The notes: a model not told the origin generated them from the letters alone. A stretch of DNA of 64,000 nt from an uncultured Lachnospiraceae bacterium (GCA_934351835.1 CAKRJP010000010.1:1-64000); one strand, 5' to 3'. Counted from the stretch's first letter, positions 8,771 through 18,472 are shown. A program made the numbers and translations.

Positions 8771-10672
8771 CTAGCTCGCTTTCTTTCCTGTATACAGCTG
8801 GTAATATCTTCCCTGTTCTTCAATGAGCTGATCATGAGTTCCTCGTTCAATGATCCGCCCCTGTTCAAGTACCATAATACAATCGGAATTTCTTACTGTA
8901 GACAATCTGTGTGCGATCACAAATGTCGTTCTTCCATGCATCAGTTTATCCATTCCATCCTGTACGATACGCTCTGTTCTCGTATCAATAGAACTTGTCG
9001 CCTCGTCAAGAATCAGTACCGGTGGATCTGCAACCGCCGCTCTTGCGATTGCAAGAAGTTGTCTCTGTCCCTGACTCAAATTCGCACCGTCTCCATAAAG
9101 CATCGTATCATAACCGTCAGGCAATCTCCGAATAAAACCGTCGGCATTAGCAAGTTTTGCCGCTGCCGCTACATCTTCATCCGTCGCATTCAGATTTCCA
9201 AAACGAATATTTTCTTTTACTGTTCCGGTGAACAAGTGCGTATCCTGCAGTACAATTCCCAACGATCTGCGAAGATCTGCCTTTTTGATTTTATTAATAT
9301 TGATTCCATCGTACCGGATTTTTCCATCCTGGATATCATAAAAACGGTTGATCAGATTCGTGATTGTCGTCTTTCCGGCACCTGTTGAACCAACAAAGGC
9401 AATTTTCTGTCCCGGCTGTGCATAAAGATTTACATCATGCAAAACAATCTTATTCGGGTTGTAGCCAAAGTCTACATCCTCAAACACAACATCACCCTTT
9501 AACTCAATGTAATCCACGCTTCCGTCCGCCTGGTGTACATGTTTCCATGCCCAACGCCCGGTTCTTTTCTCAGATTCTTCCAGAACACCCTGCCTTTCTG
9601 TTACATTTACCAGTGTCACGTAACCTTCGTCTGCTTCCACCTCTTCGTCCAGGAGTTTAAACACACGATCTGCACCTGCAAGTGCCATTACAATCGCATT
9701 CAACTGCATACTGATCTGATTGATCGGCATACTAAAACTCTTATTAAAGGTCAGGAAGCTTGCCAGCCCGCCCAAAGTCAGTCCGCCAAATCCACTAAGT
9801 GCAAATGCTCCTCCAACGATTGCGCAGACAACGTAACTGATATTTCCAAGCTGTGCATTAATCGGTCCTAAAATATTTGCATAAGTGTTTGCCTTATCCG
9901 CGCTGTCAAACAATTCATTATTCAGCTCTTTGAATCTTTCTTTACTCTCTTCCTCATGGCAGAAAACCTTGATAACCTTCTGTCCGTTCATCATTTCTTC
10001 AATGTAACCGTTGACTGCTCCCAGGTCTTTCTGCTGTTTACGGAAATATTTTCCACTCATTCCTCCCGCTCTCTTTGAACAGAAGATCATGATTGCTACC
10101 ATAATCATTGTCACAATGGTCAGTGGCACGCTTAAGATCAGCATGCTGATAAATACACTAATGATAGTAAATGCACTGTTTACCACCTGAGGAATACTCA
10201 TACTGATCATCTGTCTCAGGGTGTCTATATCATTGGTATAAATAGACATAATATCACCATGTGCATGGGTATCAAAATAACGAATCGGCAGTCTCTCCAT
10301 ATGTTCAAACAGTTCATTTCTTAAATTCTTTAGAGTTCCCTGTGTCACATTGATCATAATACGGTTATAAGCATAAGTAGAGATAACTCCTATTCCGTAA
10401 AACGCTGCCACTTTCACGATCGCATGTGCTAACGGTGCAAAATTCGGATTCTCTGTAAGTAAAAACGGTGTAATATATTTATCGATCAAATCTTTAGTGA
10501 ACATTGTTCCCTGCACATTTGCAAGAACACTCACAATGATCAGAATCATTACCACAATATACTGGATCTTATATTCCCGGAAAATATAGCGCAACAAACG
10601 CACAAATAATTTCCCCGGATGCTCTACTCCCGGTTTCATTCCCACCGGTCCTCTATTCATCGGTCCTGGCAT
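8771..10672 (-). CDS. ABC exporter, permease-ATPase half (canonical site)
   Basis: 633-residue half-transporter: an N-terminal Pro/Gly-rich leader, a six-helix type IV ABC exporter domain (residues ~30-340), then an ATPase domain. Walker A is VGSTGAGKTTITN, signature LSQGQRQLLAIARA, Walker B VLILDEATSSID with the catalytic Glu present, and the H-loop VIAHRLSTVR is intact. A ~50-residue insert lies between the membrane and ATPase domains. It starts 3 bp after the partner gene, so the two surely form a heterodimer of the multidrug/lipid exporter type. Substrate unknown. Confidence 0.92.
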   Translation of the reverse strand: MPGPMNRGPVGMKPGVEHPGKLFVRLLRYIFREYKIQYIVVMILIIVSVLANVQGTMFTKDLIDKYITPFLLTENPNFAPLAHAIVKVAAFYGIGVISTYAYNRIMINVTQGTLKNLRNELFEHMERLPIRYFDTHAHGDIMSIYTNDIDTLRQMISMSIPQVVNSAFTIISVFISMLILSVPLTIVTMIMVAIMIFCSKRAGGMSGKYFRKQQKDLGAVNGYIEEMMNGQKVIKVFCHEEESKERFKELNNELFDSADKANTYANILGPINAQLGNISYVVCAIVGGAFALSGFGGLTLGGLASFLTFNKSFSMPINQISMQLNAIVMALAGADRVFKLLDEEVEADEGYVTLVNVTERQGVLEESEKRTGRWAWKHVHQADGSVDYIELKGDVVFEDVDFGYNPNKIVLHDVNLYAQPGQKIAFVGSTGAGKTTITNLINRFYDIQDGKIRYDGININKIKKADLRRSLGIVLQDTHLFTGTVKENIRFGNLNATDEDVAAAAKLANADGFIRRLPDGYDTMLYGDGANLSQGQRQLLAIARAAVADPPVLILDEATSSIDTRTERIVQDGMDKLMHGRTTFVIAHRLSTVRNSDCIMVLEQGRIIERGTHDQLIEEQGRYYQLYTGKKAS

Positions 10673-10675
10673 CTT

Positions 10676-12424
10676 TTACACACCTTCTTTCTCATCGAAA
10701 TCACCGCCGCCCTTCGTCTGTGACTCATATACTTCTCTGTAAATCTCATTATTCTTTAACAGATTCTCATGGGTATCAAATCCGTTGATGCATCCCTCTT
10801 CCATGACAATTATGCGGTCCGCATCCTGCACACTGGAAATTCGCTGCGCAATAATAAGTTTCGTCGTATCCGGTATTTCTTCTTTGAATGCTCTTCTGAT
10901 CTTCGCATCTGTCGTTGTATCCACCGCGCTGGTACTGTCGTCTAAAATCAGGATTTTCGGTTTCTTAAGCAATGCCCTGGCAATACAGAGTCTCTGTTTC
11001 TGTCCACCGGACACATTGCTTCCGCCCTGTTCAATGTGCGTATTGTACCCATTCGGAAAATTCTGGATAAATTCATCTGCGCACGCCAGTCTGCACGCTG
11101 CCTGACATTCTTCGTCTGTCGCCTCTTTGTCTCCCCAGCGCAAATTCTCATAAATCGTACCGGAGAAAAGGACATTATTCTGAAGAACGACGGCCACTTT
11201 ATTTCGCAATACTTCCATATCATAGTCGCGAACATCTATCCCGCCTACCGTAATTTTACCTCCGGTCACATCATACAGACGGCTGATCAGATTGACCAGA
11301 CTAGTCTTGGCACTTCCTGTTCCGCCGATAATGCCGATTGTCTCTCCGGATTTAATGTCCAGATTAATGTCTTTCAATACATTCTCTTCACTGTCTTTTC
11401 GATATGCAAAGTCTACATGGTCAAATACGATTCTGCCGTCCGGAACCTCCATCACCGGATGTTCCGGGTTCTTCAGATTACTGGTCTCGTTTAATACTTC
11501 TGCCACACGCTCCGCACTTGCGGTACTCATAGAAACCATAACAAATACCATCGACATCATCATCAGACTCATCAGAATATTCATACAGTAAGTCAAAAGA
11601 CTCATCAACTCTCCGGTGGTCAGTGATGATGTCACGATCATCTTCGCACCCACCCAACTGATCAGAAGAATACAGCCATAGACGGTAAATTGCATCAGTG
11701 GCATGTTGTAGACAATATTACACTCTGCTTTTACGAACAGTTTGTAAATATTTAAGCTGGCTTTGTGGAATTTTTCTGTCTCCTGTTCTTCTCTTACATA
11801 TGCCTTGACCACGCGGATTGCAGATACATTTTCCTGTACGGACGCATTTAACTCATCATACTTCGGAAATACCTGTTGGAAATATCTCGTCGCATGGAGC
11901 ATGATGAACGTCAATACGATTCCAAGCACGATAACTGCCACCAGATAAATACTTGCAATCCTTGTGTTAATCGTAAATGCCATGAACATTGCACAGATCA
12001 GACTGATAGGAGAACGTACGAACATTCTTAAAATCATCTGATATGCATTCTGAATATTGGTAACATCTGTCGTCAGACGTGTAACCAGTCCCGCTGTACT
12101 ATATTTATCAATATTAGCAAATGAAAATGTCTGGATGTTGTTAAACATCGCTTCTCTTAAATTCTTTGCGAATCCGGCAGATGCTTTTGCTCCAAAGCGA
12201 CCGCCACCGATTCCTGCAAACAACCCCAAAGCCGCTGCCACTACCATGATCGCCCCGACCTTGTAAATATGATCGATATCTCCTGCATTGACACCTTTGT
12301 CAATGATCGACGCCATCAAATACGGAATGATCATTTCCATCAATACTTCCAGTATCATAAATACGGGCGTGATAAACGATGCCCTCTTATATTCTTTTAC
12401 CTCTTTTAATAACGTACTTATCAA
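10676..12424 (-). CDS. ABC exporter, permease-ATPase half (degenerate site)
   Basis: 582-residue half-transporter with a six-helix membrane domain and an ATPase domain. Walker A reads IGGTGSAKTSLVN, with Ser-Ala in place of the usual Gly-Ser/Cys-Gly. The signature VSGGQKQRLCIARA is canonical. Walker B ends LILDDSTSAVD, with Asp instead of the catalytic Glu, and the H-loop region reads IIAQRISSVQ, with Gln for His. These substitutions mark the degenerate nucleotide site of asymmetric ABC exporters (such as BmrC/BmrD or TM287/288). It is therefore half of a pair with the gene at 8771-10672, not a decayed gene. It starts 35 bp after tex. Confidence 0.92.
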   Translation of the reverse strand: MISTLLKEVKEYKRASFITPVFMILEVLMEMIIPYLMASIIDKGVNAGDIDHIYKVGAIMVVAAALGLFAGIGGGRFGAKASAGFAKNLREAMFNNIQTFSFANIDKYSTAGLVTRLTTDVTNIQNAYQMILRMFVRSPISLICAMFMAFTINTRIASIYLVAVIVLGIVLTFIMLHATRYFQQVFPKYDELNASVQENVSAIRVVKAYVREEQETEKFHKASLNIYKLFVKAECNIVYNMPLMQFTVYGCILLISWVGAKMIVTSSLTTGELMSLLTYCMNILMSLMMMSMVFVMVSMSTASAERVAEVLNETSNLKNPEHPVMEVPDGRIVFDHVDFAYRKDSEENVLKDINLDIKSGETIGIIGGTGSAKTSLVNLISRLYDVTGGKITVGGIDVRDYDMEVLRNKVAVVLQNNVLFSGTIYENLRWGDKEATDEECQAACRLACADEFIQNFPNGYNTHIEQGGSNVSGGQKQRLCIARALLKKPKILILDDSTSAVDTTTDAKIRRAFKEEIPDTTKLIIAQRISSVQDADRIIVMEEGCINGFDTHENLLKNNEIYREVYESQTKGGGDFDEKEGV

Positions 12425-12459
12425 CGTAAAACCTCCTTAGTGAAGTTCTTACAAAATAT

Positions 12460-14613
12460 TTACGAGATTCCTTTCATTGTCAATTGGATACGTTTTTTCT
12501 TCAAGTCAACACTCATGACTTTGACATCAACAATATCGCCGACACTTACAACCTCCAGTGGATGTTTGATGTAGCGGTCTGTCATTTCAGAAATATGCAC
12601 CAATCCGTCCTGATGTACCCCGATATCTACAAATGCACCGAAATCGATAACATTTCTTACAGTTCCTTTCAAGACCATGCCCTCGGTCAGATCTTTCATC
12701 TCTAACACATCTGTCCTGAGGATTGGTTTCGGCATCTCATCACGAGGATCTCTCGCCGGTTTTTCTAATTCCTTTACGATATCTCTTAAGGTAATCTCGC
12801 CGATGTCCAGTTCCTCTGCAAGTTTCTTGTAATCTCCGATGGTTAGTGATAACCCTGACAATCTTCCTGCTGCCACATCTTCTGCCGCAAACCCCTGTTT
12901 CTTTAATAATTTCTCCGCTGCCTCGTAAGACTCCGGATGTACGCTAGTTCCGTCTAACGGGTTGCTTCCCCCCTGGATGCGCATGAATCCGGCACACTGT
13001 TCATATGCTTTCGGTCCTAATTTGGCAACTTTCAAAAGTTCTTTTCTGCTCTCGAATCTACCGTTTTCTTCGCGATAAACTACAATATTCTTTGCAATTG
13101 CGGAAGAAATACCTGAAATATACGACAATAACGGTGCAGATGCTGTATTCAGATCGACACCGACTCTGTTGACACAATCTTCTACCACTCCTGACAATGC
13201 CTCAGATAATTTTTTCTGGTTCATATCATGCTGATACTGTCCGACTCCAATGGCTTTAGGATCGATCTTAACCAGCTCTGCCAGCGGATCCTGTAGTCGT
13301 CTTGCGATAGACGTTGCACTTCTCTGTCCCACATCAAATTTCGGAAACTCTTCACTGGCCAGTTTACTTGCAGAATACACGGATGCTCCGGCTTCACTTA
13401 CAATCACATACTGTACTTTCTGAGGGATCTCTTTTAACAGATCTACAATAAACATCTCTGATTCTCTGGACGCTGTACCGTTTCCTACAGAGATCAGCGT
13501 AATATTGTATTTCTTGATGATCTCTTTTAATAATTTCTTGGAAGCTTCAATCTTCTTCGGGGTTGTCGGTGCAGTTGGGTAGATAACCGTTGTCCCGATA
13601 ACTTTGCCCGTTGGATCTACCACCGCCAGTTTACATCCGGTACGGAATGCCGGATCCCAGCCCAGAACTGTATGTCCTGCGATTGGCGGCGCCATCAGAA
13701 GCTGCTCTAAGTTCTTTTTAAATACTTCGATTGCTCCATCTTCTGCTTTCTCCGTGAGTTCGCTGCGGATCTCCCTCTCGATAGCCGGTGCGATCAGGCG
13801 TTTGTAGGCATCCTGAATTGCCTCTTTCAATGCCGACATAGTATACGCATTGTCCCTGCGGATGACTTTCTTCTCCAGATAGCGGATCACATCGTCCTCC
13901 GGGGCTTCAATCTTAACTGTTAAGAATTTTTCTTTTTCTCCACGGTTCAATGCCAGAATTCTGTGCCCTGCCAGCTTTTTCACCGGCTCCTCAAAATCAT
14001 AGTACATCTCATAGACGGACTCGGCCTCTGCATCCTTTGCCGCTGAAACGATCACGCCTTTCTGCATTGTCTGTTTGCGGATCCAGATACGATAATCCGC
14101 CTCATCTGAAATGCTCTCGGCGATGATGTCTTTCGCTCCCGCAATAGCATCTTCCACGGATTCCACTCCTTTTTCTGTATCCAGATATTCTGCGGCAATC
14201 TCATCTAATGGTTTGTCTGCCTTTTGAAGTGTGATCAACATTGCCAGTGGTTCTAAACCTTTCTCTTTCGCAATGATCGCTCTTGTTCTTCGTTTCGGAC
14301 GATATGGTCGATAAAGATCATCCACAACCACCAACGTCTCTGCAGCGAGGATCTGTGCCTTTAATTCTTCAGTCAATTTTCCCTGTTCCTCGATACTTGA
14401 CAATACCTGTTCCTTTTTCTCTTCCAGATTTCTAAGATAAAGGAGTCTCTCATGCAGTTTACGAAGCTGTTCATCATCCAGCGTACCCGTTGCTTCTTTT
14501 CTATATCTTGCAATAAACGGAATCGTATTACCTTCATCAATCAATTTGACTGCGGCATCTACCTGCCATCTCTTCACGTTCAACTCTTCTGTAATTTTCT
14601 GATTAATATCCAT
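12460..14613 (-). CDS. tex: Tex-family S1 RNA-binding protein
   Basis: 717-residue protein of the Tex/YqgF-S1 family, involved in transcription or RNA metabolism. In order: an N-terminal helical region with IPFIARYRKEATGTLDDEQL, a central YqgF/RNase H-like domain (GWDPAFRTGCKLAVVD), tandem helix-hairpin-helix segments (RVGVDLNTASAPLLSYISG), and a C-terminal S1 domain (VLKGTVRNVIDFGAFVDIGV, then KVMSVDLKKKRIQLTMK). I chose the ATG at 14613, 9 nt after GGAAGG; an ATG at 14622 directly abuts that site. Confidence 0.94.
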   Translation of the reverse strand: MDINQKITEELNVKRWQVDAAVKLIDEGNTIPFIARYRKEATGTLDDEQLRKLHERLLYLRNLEEKKEQVLSSIEEQGKLTEELKAQILAAETLVVVDDLYRPYRPKRRTRAIIAKEKGLEPLAMLITLQKADKPLDEIAAEYLDTEKGVESVEDAIAGAKDIIAESISDEADYRIWIRKQTMQKGVIVSAAKDAEAESVYEMYYDFEEPVKKLAGHRILALNRGEKEKFLTVKIEAPEDDVIRYLEKKVIRRDNAYTMSALKEAIQDAYKRLIAPAIEREIRSELTEKAEDGAIEVFKKNLEQLLMAPPIAGHTVLGWDPAFRTGCKLAVVDPTGKVIGTTVIYPTAPTTPKKIEASKKLLKEIIKKYNITLISVGNGTASRESEMFIVDLLKEIPQKVQYVIVSEAGASVYSASKLASEEFPKFDVGQRSATSIARRLQDPLAELVKIDPKAIGVGQYQHDMNQKKLSEALSGVVEDCVNRVGVDLNTASAPLLSYISGISSAIAKNIVVYREENGRFESRKELLKVAKLGPKAYEQCAGFMRIQGGSNPLDGTSVHPESYEAAEKLLKKQGFAAEDVAAGRLSGLSLTIGDYKKLAEELDIGEITLRDIVKELEKPARDPRDEMPKPILRTDVLEMKDLTEGMVLKGTVRNVIDFGAFVDIGVHQDGLVHISEMTDRYIKHPLEVVSVGDIVDVKVMSVDLKKKRIQLTMKGIS

Positions 14614-14672
14614 GTAATGCATCCTTCCTTACTTATTTAATGTACATGTTCTGTCCAAAAACAGTATTATTT

Positions 14673-14701
14673 ATTATATCTGAATTTTTTCTGTTCTGCA
14701 A
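14673..14701 (-). promoter_or_regulatory. promoter of tex
   Basis: TTGCAG (14696-14701), 17-bp spacer, TATAAT (14673-14678) on the minus strand, 60 nt before the tex start. Confidence 0.8.
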
Positions 14702-14779
14702 CGTTCTCCTTCTTTTGACCAGTTCCGCGGGGACCTCTGAAAATCATATTTTTGCGCAAACCGAGTTCACTCTGTTTTC

Positions 14780-14808
14780 TTGCAAAGCACCGTCTGTCAT
14801 GTTATACT
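14780..14808 (+). promoter_or_regulatory. promoter of the TetR-lipid gene block
   Basis: TTGCAA (14780-14785), 17-bp spacer, TATACT (14803-14808) on the plus strand, 37 nt before the TetR start. It is divergent from the tex promoter. The predicted start lies in AAGGCTATAGAATAAC; no clear palindromic operator was seen. Confidence 0.8.
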
Positions 14809-14844
14809 TAAGGCTATAGAATAACTGTAAAAAAGGGGATTATT

Positions 14845-15447
14845 ATGAACCAAGAAACAACGGAATTATCAAAACAGCAGTTAAAATCCAAAGAAACCAA
14901 AGATAAGATTTTCCGCGCCGCGAAAAACATTTTACAGAAGAAGGGATACGACCACCTTTCCATCAAAAATATCTGCGAAGAAGCGGGAGTATCCAACGGA
15001 AGTTTTTATCATCATTTCAAGACCAAGGATGACCTGCTTTCTTACTATATAGAAGAACAACCAAGTATCAACCCTGAATTATTAGATCTGCCGGCTTCTG
15101 CCAATGAAGCTAAGAAAACAATCATTGAAGTTTATCTGAATTATGTGCACTACTGTCAGGAATTAGGAGTAACATTTATGTCAAACTACTACACTCCGCA
15201 GAATCAGTCTCTGAACCCACTGATCCGTACCGAGCGCCCATATCCTATTGTCACGGTACATGACTACCTCAAACGGGCCATCGATGCAAACGTGATCGAA
15301 CTTCACACAGATCTGGAAGACGTAACTACAGACATCCGTATGATCGTCATCGGTAATGTTTTTGAATGGTGTTTGAAGAGCGGTAATGCTGATTTCGAAG
15401 GAAATATGCGCCGTTCCCTTTCAATCTATCTTGACGGATTGTTCTGA
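14845..15447 (+). CDS. TetR/AcrR-family transcriptional regulator
   Basis: 200 residues. The N-terminal helix-turn-helix is visible as IFRAAKNILQKKGYDHLSIK, then ICEEAGVSNGSFYHHFKTKDDL, a classic TetR pattern. The C-terminal half is a helical ligand/dimer domain with no recognisable ligand signature. AAAAGGGGA precedes the start. It is the first gene of a block with a lipid kinase and a glycerophosphodiesterase (spacings 23 and 19 bp), so it probably regulates its own operon. Confidence 0.9.
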   Translation: MNQETTELSKQQLKSKETKDKIFRAAKNILQKKGYDHLSIKNICEEAGVSNGSFYHHFKTKDDLLSYYIEEQPSINPELLDLPASANEAKKTIIEVYLNYVHYCQELGVTFMSNYYTPQNQSLNPLIRTERPYPIVTVHDYLKRAIDANVIELHTDLEDVTTDIRMIVIGNVFEWCLKSGNADFEGNMRRSLSIYLDGLF

Positions 15448-15470
15448 TTATTTACCACAGGAGGAATCCT

Positions 15471-16391
15471 ATGTATACATTTATCACGAACCCGAATGCC
15501 CGATCAGGCCTGGGCATTCAGTTATGGAAAGAACTTGAAGATATTTTAAAAGAACGAGGAGTAGACTACGAAGTTTATTTTACAAAATATCAGAAACATG
15601 CAACAGATATCACAGCCTCTATCACCGCAGACGACGAGCCACATACGATTGTTGTTCTCGGTGGTGACGGAACGATCAATGAAGTGGTCAATGGAATCCG
15701 CAATCTTTCCAAGGTCACTCTCGGATACATTCCCATCGGCTCCAGCAATGATTTTTCCAGAGGCATGCACCTTCCTACAGATTCCAAAGAAGCGTTGGAG
15801 ATGATCCTTCAATCAAAAAACACCAGGGAATTGAATGTCGGACGTCTTTCTTATGAAGAAAAGTCACAGCGTTTCATCGTCAGTACCGGTATTGGTTTTG
15901 ATGCAGGGGTCTGCCATCAGGTCATGGTCTCTCCACTCAAACGTTTCCTGAATAAATTAAAACTTGGAAAACTCTCTTACGTTGGCGTCGCCCTTCAGAT
16001 GTTATTTTCCATGCGTCTGGACAAGATGACGGTCACCATGGATGATCAGTCACCTCTGACTTTTGAAAAAGTTTATTTTGCCACCGCTATGAATCTTCCT
16101 TATGAAGGCGGCGGTTTTAAATTCTGTCCAAATGCAGACTGTTCGGATGACAAACTGGATGTCATCGTAGTGTCCGGTCTTCCAAAATTAAAAGTACTGG
16201 CACTGTTACCAACTGCATTTAAAGGATGGCATACCAGATTCCGTGGCATCCATATCTATTCCTGCAGAAAGGTAGATATCGTCAGCAATCTGGCACACCC
16301 GGTACATACGGATGGCGAACCGGTATTGAAGCAGACACATATCAACGTCTGCCTGGAATCCGGTAAATTAAAAATCATTACCAAATCATAG
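15471..16391 (+). CDS. diacylglycerol kinase-family lipid kinase
   Basis: 306 residues of the DagK/YegS/BmrU family, which phosphorylates diacylglycerol or related lipids at the membrane. It shows NPNARSGLG near the start, the nucleotide-binding VVLGGDGTINEVVNGI, and PIGSSNDFSRG, where most members have GTxNDFAR. FKFCPNADCSDDKLDV and HTDGEP in the C-terminal half are also typical. An AGGAGG precedes the ATG. Together with the next two genes it suggests turnover of membrane lipids or lipid head groups. The exact substrate is unknown. Confidence 0.88.
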   Translation: MYTFITNPNARSGLGIQLWKELEDILKERGVDYEVYFTKYQKHATDITASITADDEPHTIVVLGGDGTINEVVNGIRNLSKVTLGYIPIGSSNDFSRGMHLPTDSKEALEMILQSKNTRELNVGRLSYEEKSQRFIVSTGIGFDAGVCHQVMVSPLKRFLNKLKLGKLSYVGVALQMLFSMRLDKMTVTMDDQSPLTFEKVYFATAMNLPYEGGGFKFCPNADCSDDKLDVIVVSGLPKLKVLALLPTAFKGWHTRFRGIHIYSCRKVDIVSNLAHPVHTDGEPVLKQTHINVCLESGKLKIITKS

Positions 16392-16410
16392 GTCAAGGAG
16401 GGATTATTTT

Positions 16411-17220
16411 ATGAAATGGCTGGTTTTAATTATCGTCATATTGTTTATGCTTTATCTTTTTATGATCGGTCCAAGACTGTCCTTTAAGAAACGTATGGCA
16501 GCCTATTACGGGATTATGTTCGCCCATCGGGGATATCACAACATCAACCATGGTATTCCGGAAAATTCCATGCTTTCTTTCCGCAAGGCAATTGCCATGG
16601 GATACGGCATTGAATTGGATATTCATTTATCTGCAGACGGCAATCTTGTGGTTTTCCATGATGACACCCTGGAGCGTGTCTGTGGACGAAAAGAGACCGT
16701 AGAATCCCTGACTTCCAAAGAACTTATGAAATGCCGGCTCTCCGGTACTTCTGAAACAATTCCTCTCCTGGATGATGTTTTACAATTCGTCCACGGACAG
16801 GTTCCACTTTTGATTGAAATGAAAATTCCTACAGATTCTGTGGAAATCTGCGAAAAATTATACCAACGGCTACAAAACTATGATGGCTCTTATCTGGTAC
16901 AGTCTTTCAATACAATGGGACTTCAGTGGTTCAAAAAGAACGCACCTCATATTTTACGGGGACAGCTTTCTTCAAGACTTACCCAATCAGACAAAGATCC
17001 GGCATGGGCTCTTCGCTTTGCGGTTGAAAATCTGTTATGTAATGTTGTTGGTCGTCCGGATTTTATTTCTTATAAATTAAATGATCTTCCAAATCCAAGC
17101 GTATGGCTTTTAAAAAATTTCTTTAAGACACCCGTAGCAGTCTGGACGCTTCGTACTTCCAGAGCTCTGCGTGTCGGAAAAAAGAATTATTACATGCAGA
17201 TTTTTGAAAATCAACATTAA
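16411..17220 (+). CDS. glycerophosphodiester phosphodiesterase family protein
   Basis: 269 residues. The first ~20 are strongly hydrophobic (a signal anchor), so the enzyme should act at the outer face of the membrane. The catalytic GDPD pattern is clear: FAHRGYHN, then IPENSMLSFRKAI, ELDIHLSADG and VVFHDDTLERV (His, Glu, Asp and His of the active site). It would hydrolyse glycerophosphodiesters to glycerol 3-phosphate and an alcohol. It follows the lipid kinase by 19 bp. A separate promoter follows the gene. Confidence 0.9.
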   Translation: MKWLVLIIVILFMLYLFMIGPRLSFKKRMAAYYGIMFAHRGYHNINHGIPENSMLSFRKAIAMGYGIELDIHLSADGNLVVFHDDTLERVCGRKETVESLTSKELMKCRLSGTSETIPLLDDVLQFVHGQVPLLIEMKIPTDSVEICEKLYQRLQNYDGSYLVQSFNTMGLQWFKKNAPHILRGQLSSRLTQSDKDPAWALRFAVENLLCNVVGRPDFISYKLNDLPNPSVWLLKNFFKTPVAVWTLRTSRALRVGKKNYYMQIFENQH

Positions 17221-17245
17221 AAATATTAATAATTGGTGAACATTG

Positions 17246-17274
17246 TTGTTGATTCTTTTTTTTCATGTTATAAT
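17246..17274 (+). promoter_or_regulatory. promoter of the PAP2-hemerythrin pair
   Basis: TTGTTG (17246-17251), 17-bp spacer containing a T tract, TATAAT (17269-17274), about 58 nt before the PAP2 gene. Confidence 0.7.
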
Positions 17275-17331
17275 CTGGTCTGAATTAAGAATAAACTATG
17301 TAGAAACGTTTCTTACAAAGGGGTCTTTTTT

Positions 17332-18000
17332 ATGAAACTGATCGACAGGTCCAAAAAAATATTGAAAAAATACAACCACGCATGGGTATTGTTATATATT
17401 TTCATTTATATGCCTTGGTTTACATACCTCGAGCATCGCACGAATGTTCATTATTACATCATCCATTCACCGATTGATGATTACATCCCGTTCCTGGAGA
17501 TATTTATTGTACCTTATCTCTTATGGTTTTTATTTGTTGCTGTGACTGTCCTGTATTTCTTTTTTACAAGCAAAATGGATTTTTATCGTCTGGCAACATT
17601 TTTAATTGCAGGGATGACTGCATTTCTGGTAATCTGTACTGTCTTCCCGAACGGGCTGAACTTAAGACCGGCCGTATTTACCAGAGATAATATATTTACA
17701 GACATGGTAAAGATTCTGTACCGCACAGATACACCAACCAATGTTCTGCCTAGTATTCATGTATATAATTCGCTTGGAGTATCTATAGCGATCGCCCACA
17801 GTAAAAAATTAAAGAAACATCCACGAATCCAATATGCTTCTTATATACTTGCAGGGCTGATTATTTTATCTACAATGTTTTTGAAACAGCATTCTGTAAC
17901 GGATGTAACGGCAGCTATCGTGATGGCATTCGTTGTTTACCCGCTGGTATATGTCACACAGACCAGAAAAGCACCAAAGTTGTCACAGCAGCCAATTTAA
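17332..18000 (+). CDS. PAP2-superfamily membrane phosphatase
   Basis: 222-residue membrane protein with about five or six hydrophobic segments. The PAP2 catalytic signature is present in part: NVLPSIHVYNSLGV (PSxH motif) and, about 60 residues on, KQHSVTDVTAAIVM (HxxxD motif). The first motif (KxxxxxxRP) may be represented by NGLNLRPAVF. Such proteins dephosphorylate lipid phosphates such as phosphatidate or isoprenyl pyrophosphates. AAAGGGG lies before the ATG. The neighbouring lipid kinase and GDPD support a lipid role. Confidence 0.82.
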   Translation: MKLIDRSKKILKKYNHAWVLLYIFIYMPWFTYLEHRTNVHYYIIHSPIDDYIPFLEIFIVPYLLWFLFVAVTVLYFFFTSKMDFYRLATFLIAGMTAFLVICTVFPNGLNLRPAVFTRDNIFTDMVKILYRTDTPTNVLPSIHVYNSLGVSIAIAHSKKLKKHPRIQYASYILAGLIILSTMFLKQHSVTDVTAAIVMAFVVYPLVYVTQTRKAPKLSQQPI

Positions 18001-18020
18001 TTTAGGAGGATATCTTAACT

Positions 18021-18434
18021 ATGTATGCAGACTATACCGACCGACCACTTACCGGTCTCGATATGATTGATACTCAACATCAGGAACTTATTGACCGCAT
18101 TAACAAGCTGGTGGAAAGTTGCGATGAGAATACTTCGAAAAGTGTTGCAATGAAAACTCTGGATTTCTTATCTGATTTTGCAACATTTCATATTACATCA
18201 GAAGAACAGCTGCAAAGGGAATTAACCTATCCTAATTATGAAGAACACAAGGCTCAGCACCATATTTTCAAACAAACGTTACGCGAATTAGAACAGCTCC
18301 TTGAAGAAGAGAATGGATTATCCGGTGCTTTTACCTCAAAGGTTCAGGAACAGATTGTTGAATGGTCTTATCAACATATCAATGAATTTGACAAACCATT
18401 TGCTTTATACTCTTTAAAATGTCAAAATAAATAA
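18021..18434 (+). CDS. bacteriohemerythrin-like protein
   Basis: 137-residue single-domain hemerythrin. The di-iron ligands are recognisable: DTQHQELIDRIN (H), FHITSEEQL (H and E), HKAQHHIF (two H) and HINEFD (H and D). These proteins bind O2 or NO reversibly at a diiron centre, and in anaerobes may store, sense or scavenge oxygen. AGGAGG precedes the start, 20 bp after the PAP2 stop, and a terminator follows. No fused signalling domain is present. Confidence 0.92.
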   Translation: MYADYTDRPLTGLDMIDTQHQELIDRINKLVESCDENTSKSVAMKTLDFLSDFATFHITSEEQLQRELTYPNYEEHKAQHHIFKQTLRELEQLLEEENGLSGAFTSKVQEQIVEWSYQHINEFDKPFALYSLKCQNK

Positions 18435-18436
18435 AT

Positions 18437-18472
18437 CAAAAGGTTATCGTTTTTACACGATAACCTTTTTTT
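18437..18472 (+). terminator. intrinsic terminator after the hemerythrin gene
   Basis: AAAAGGTTATCG and CGATAACCTTTTTTT form a 12-bp hairpin with a T tract on the plus strand. A tracts on the other side could also stop minus-strand transcription of the next gene. Confidence 0.9.

Noticed and set aside
10676..12424. Altered Walker B/H-loop as a sign of gene decay
   Set aside because: The substitutions match the degenerate site of asymmetric exporters and the frame is intact next to a canonical partner.
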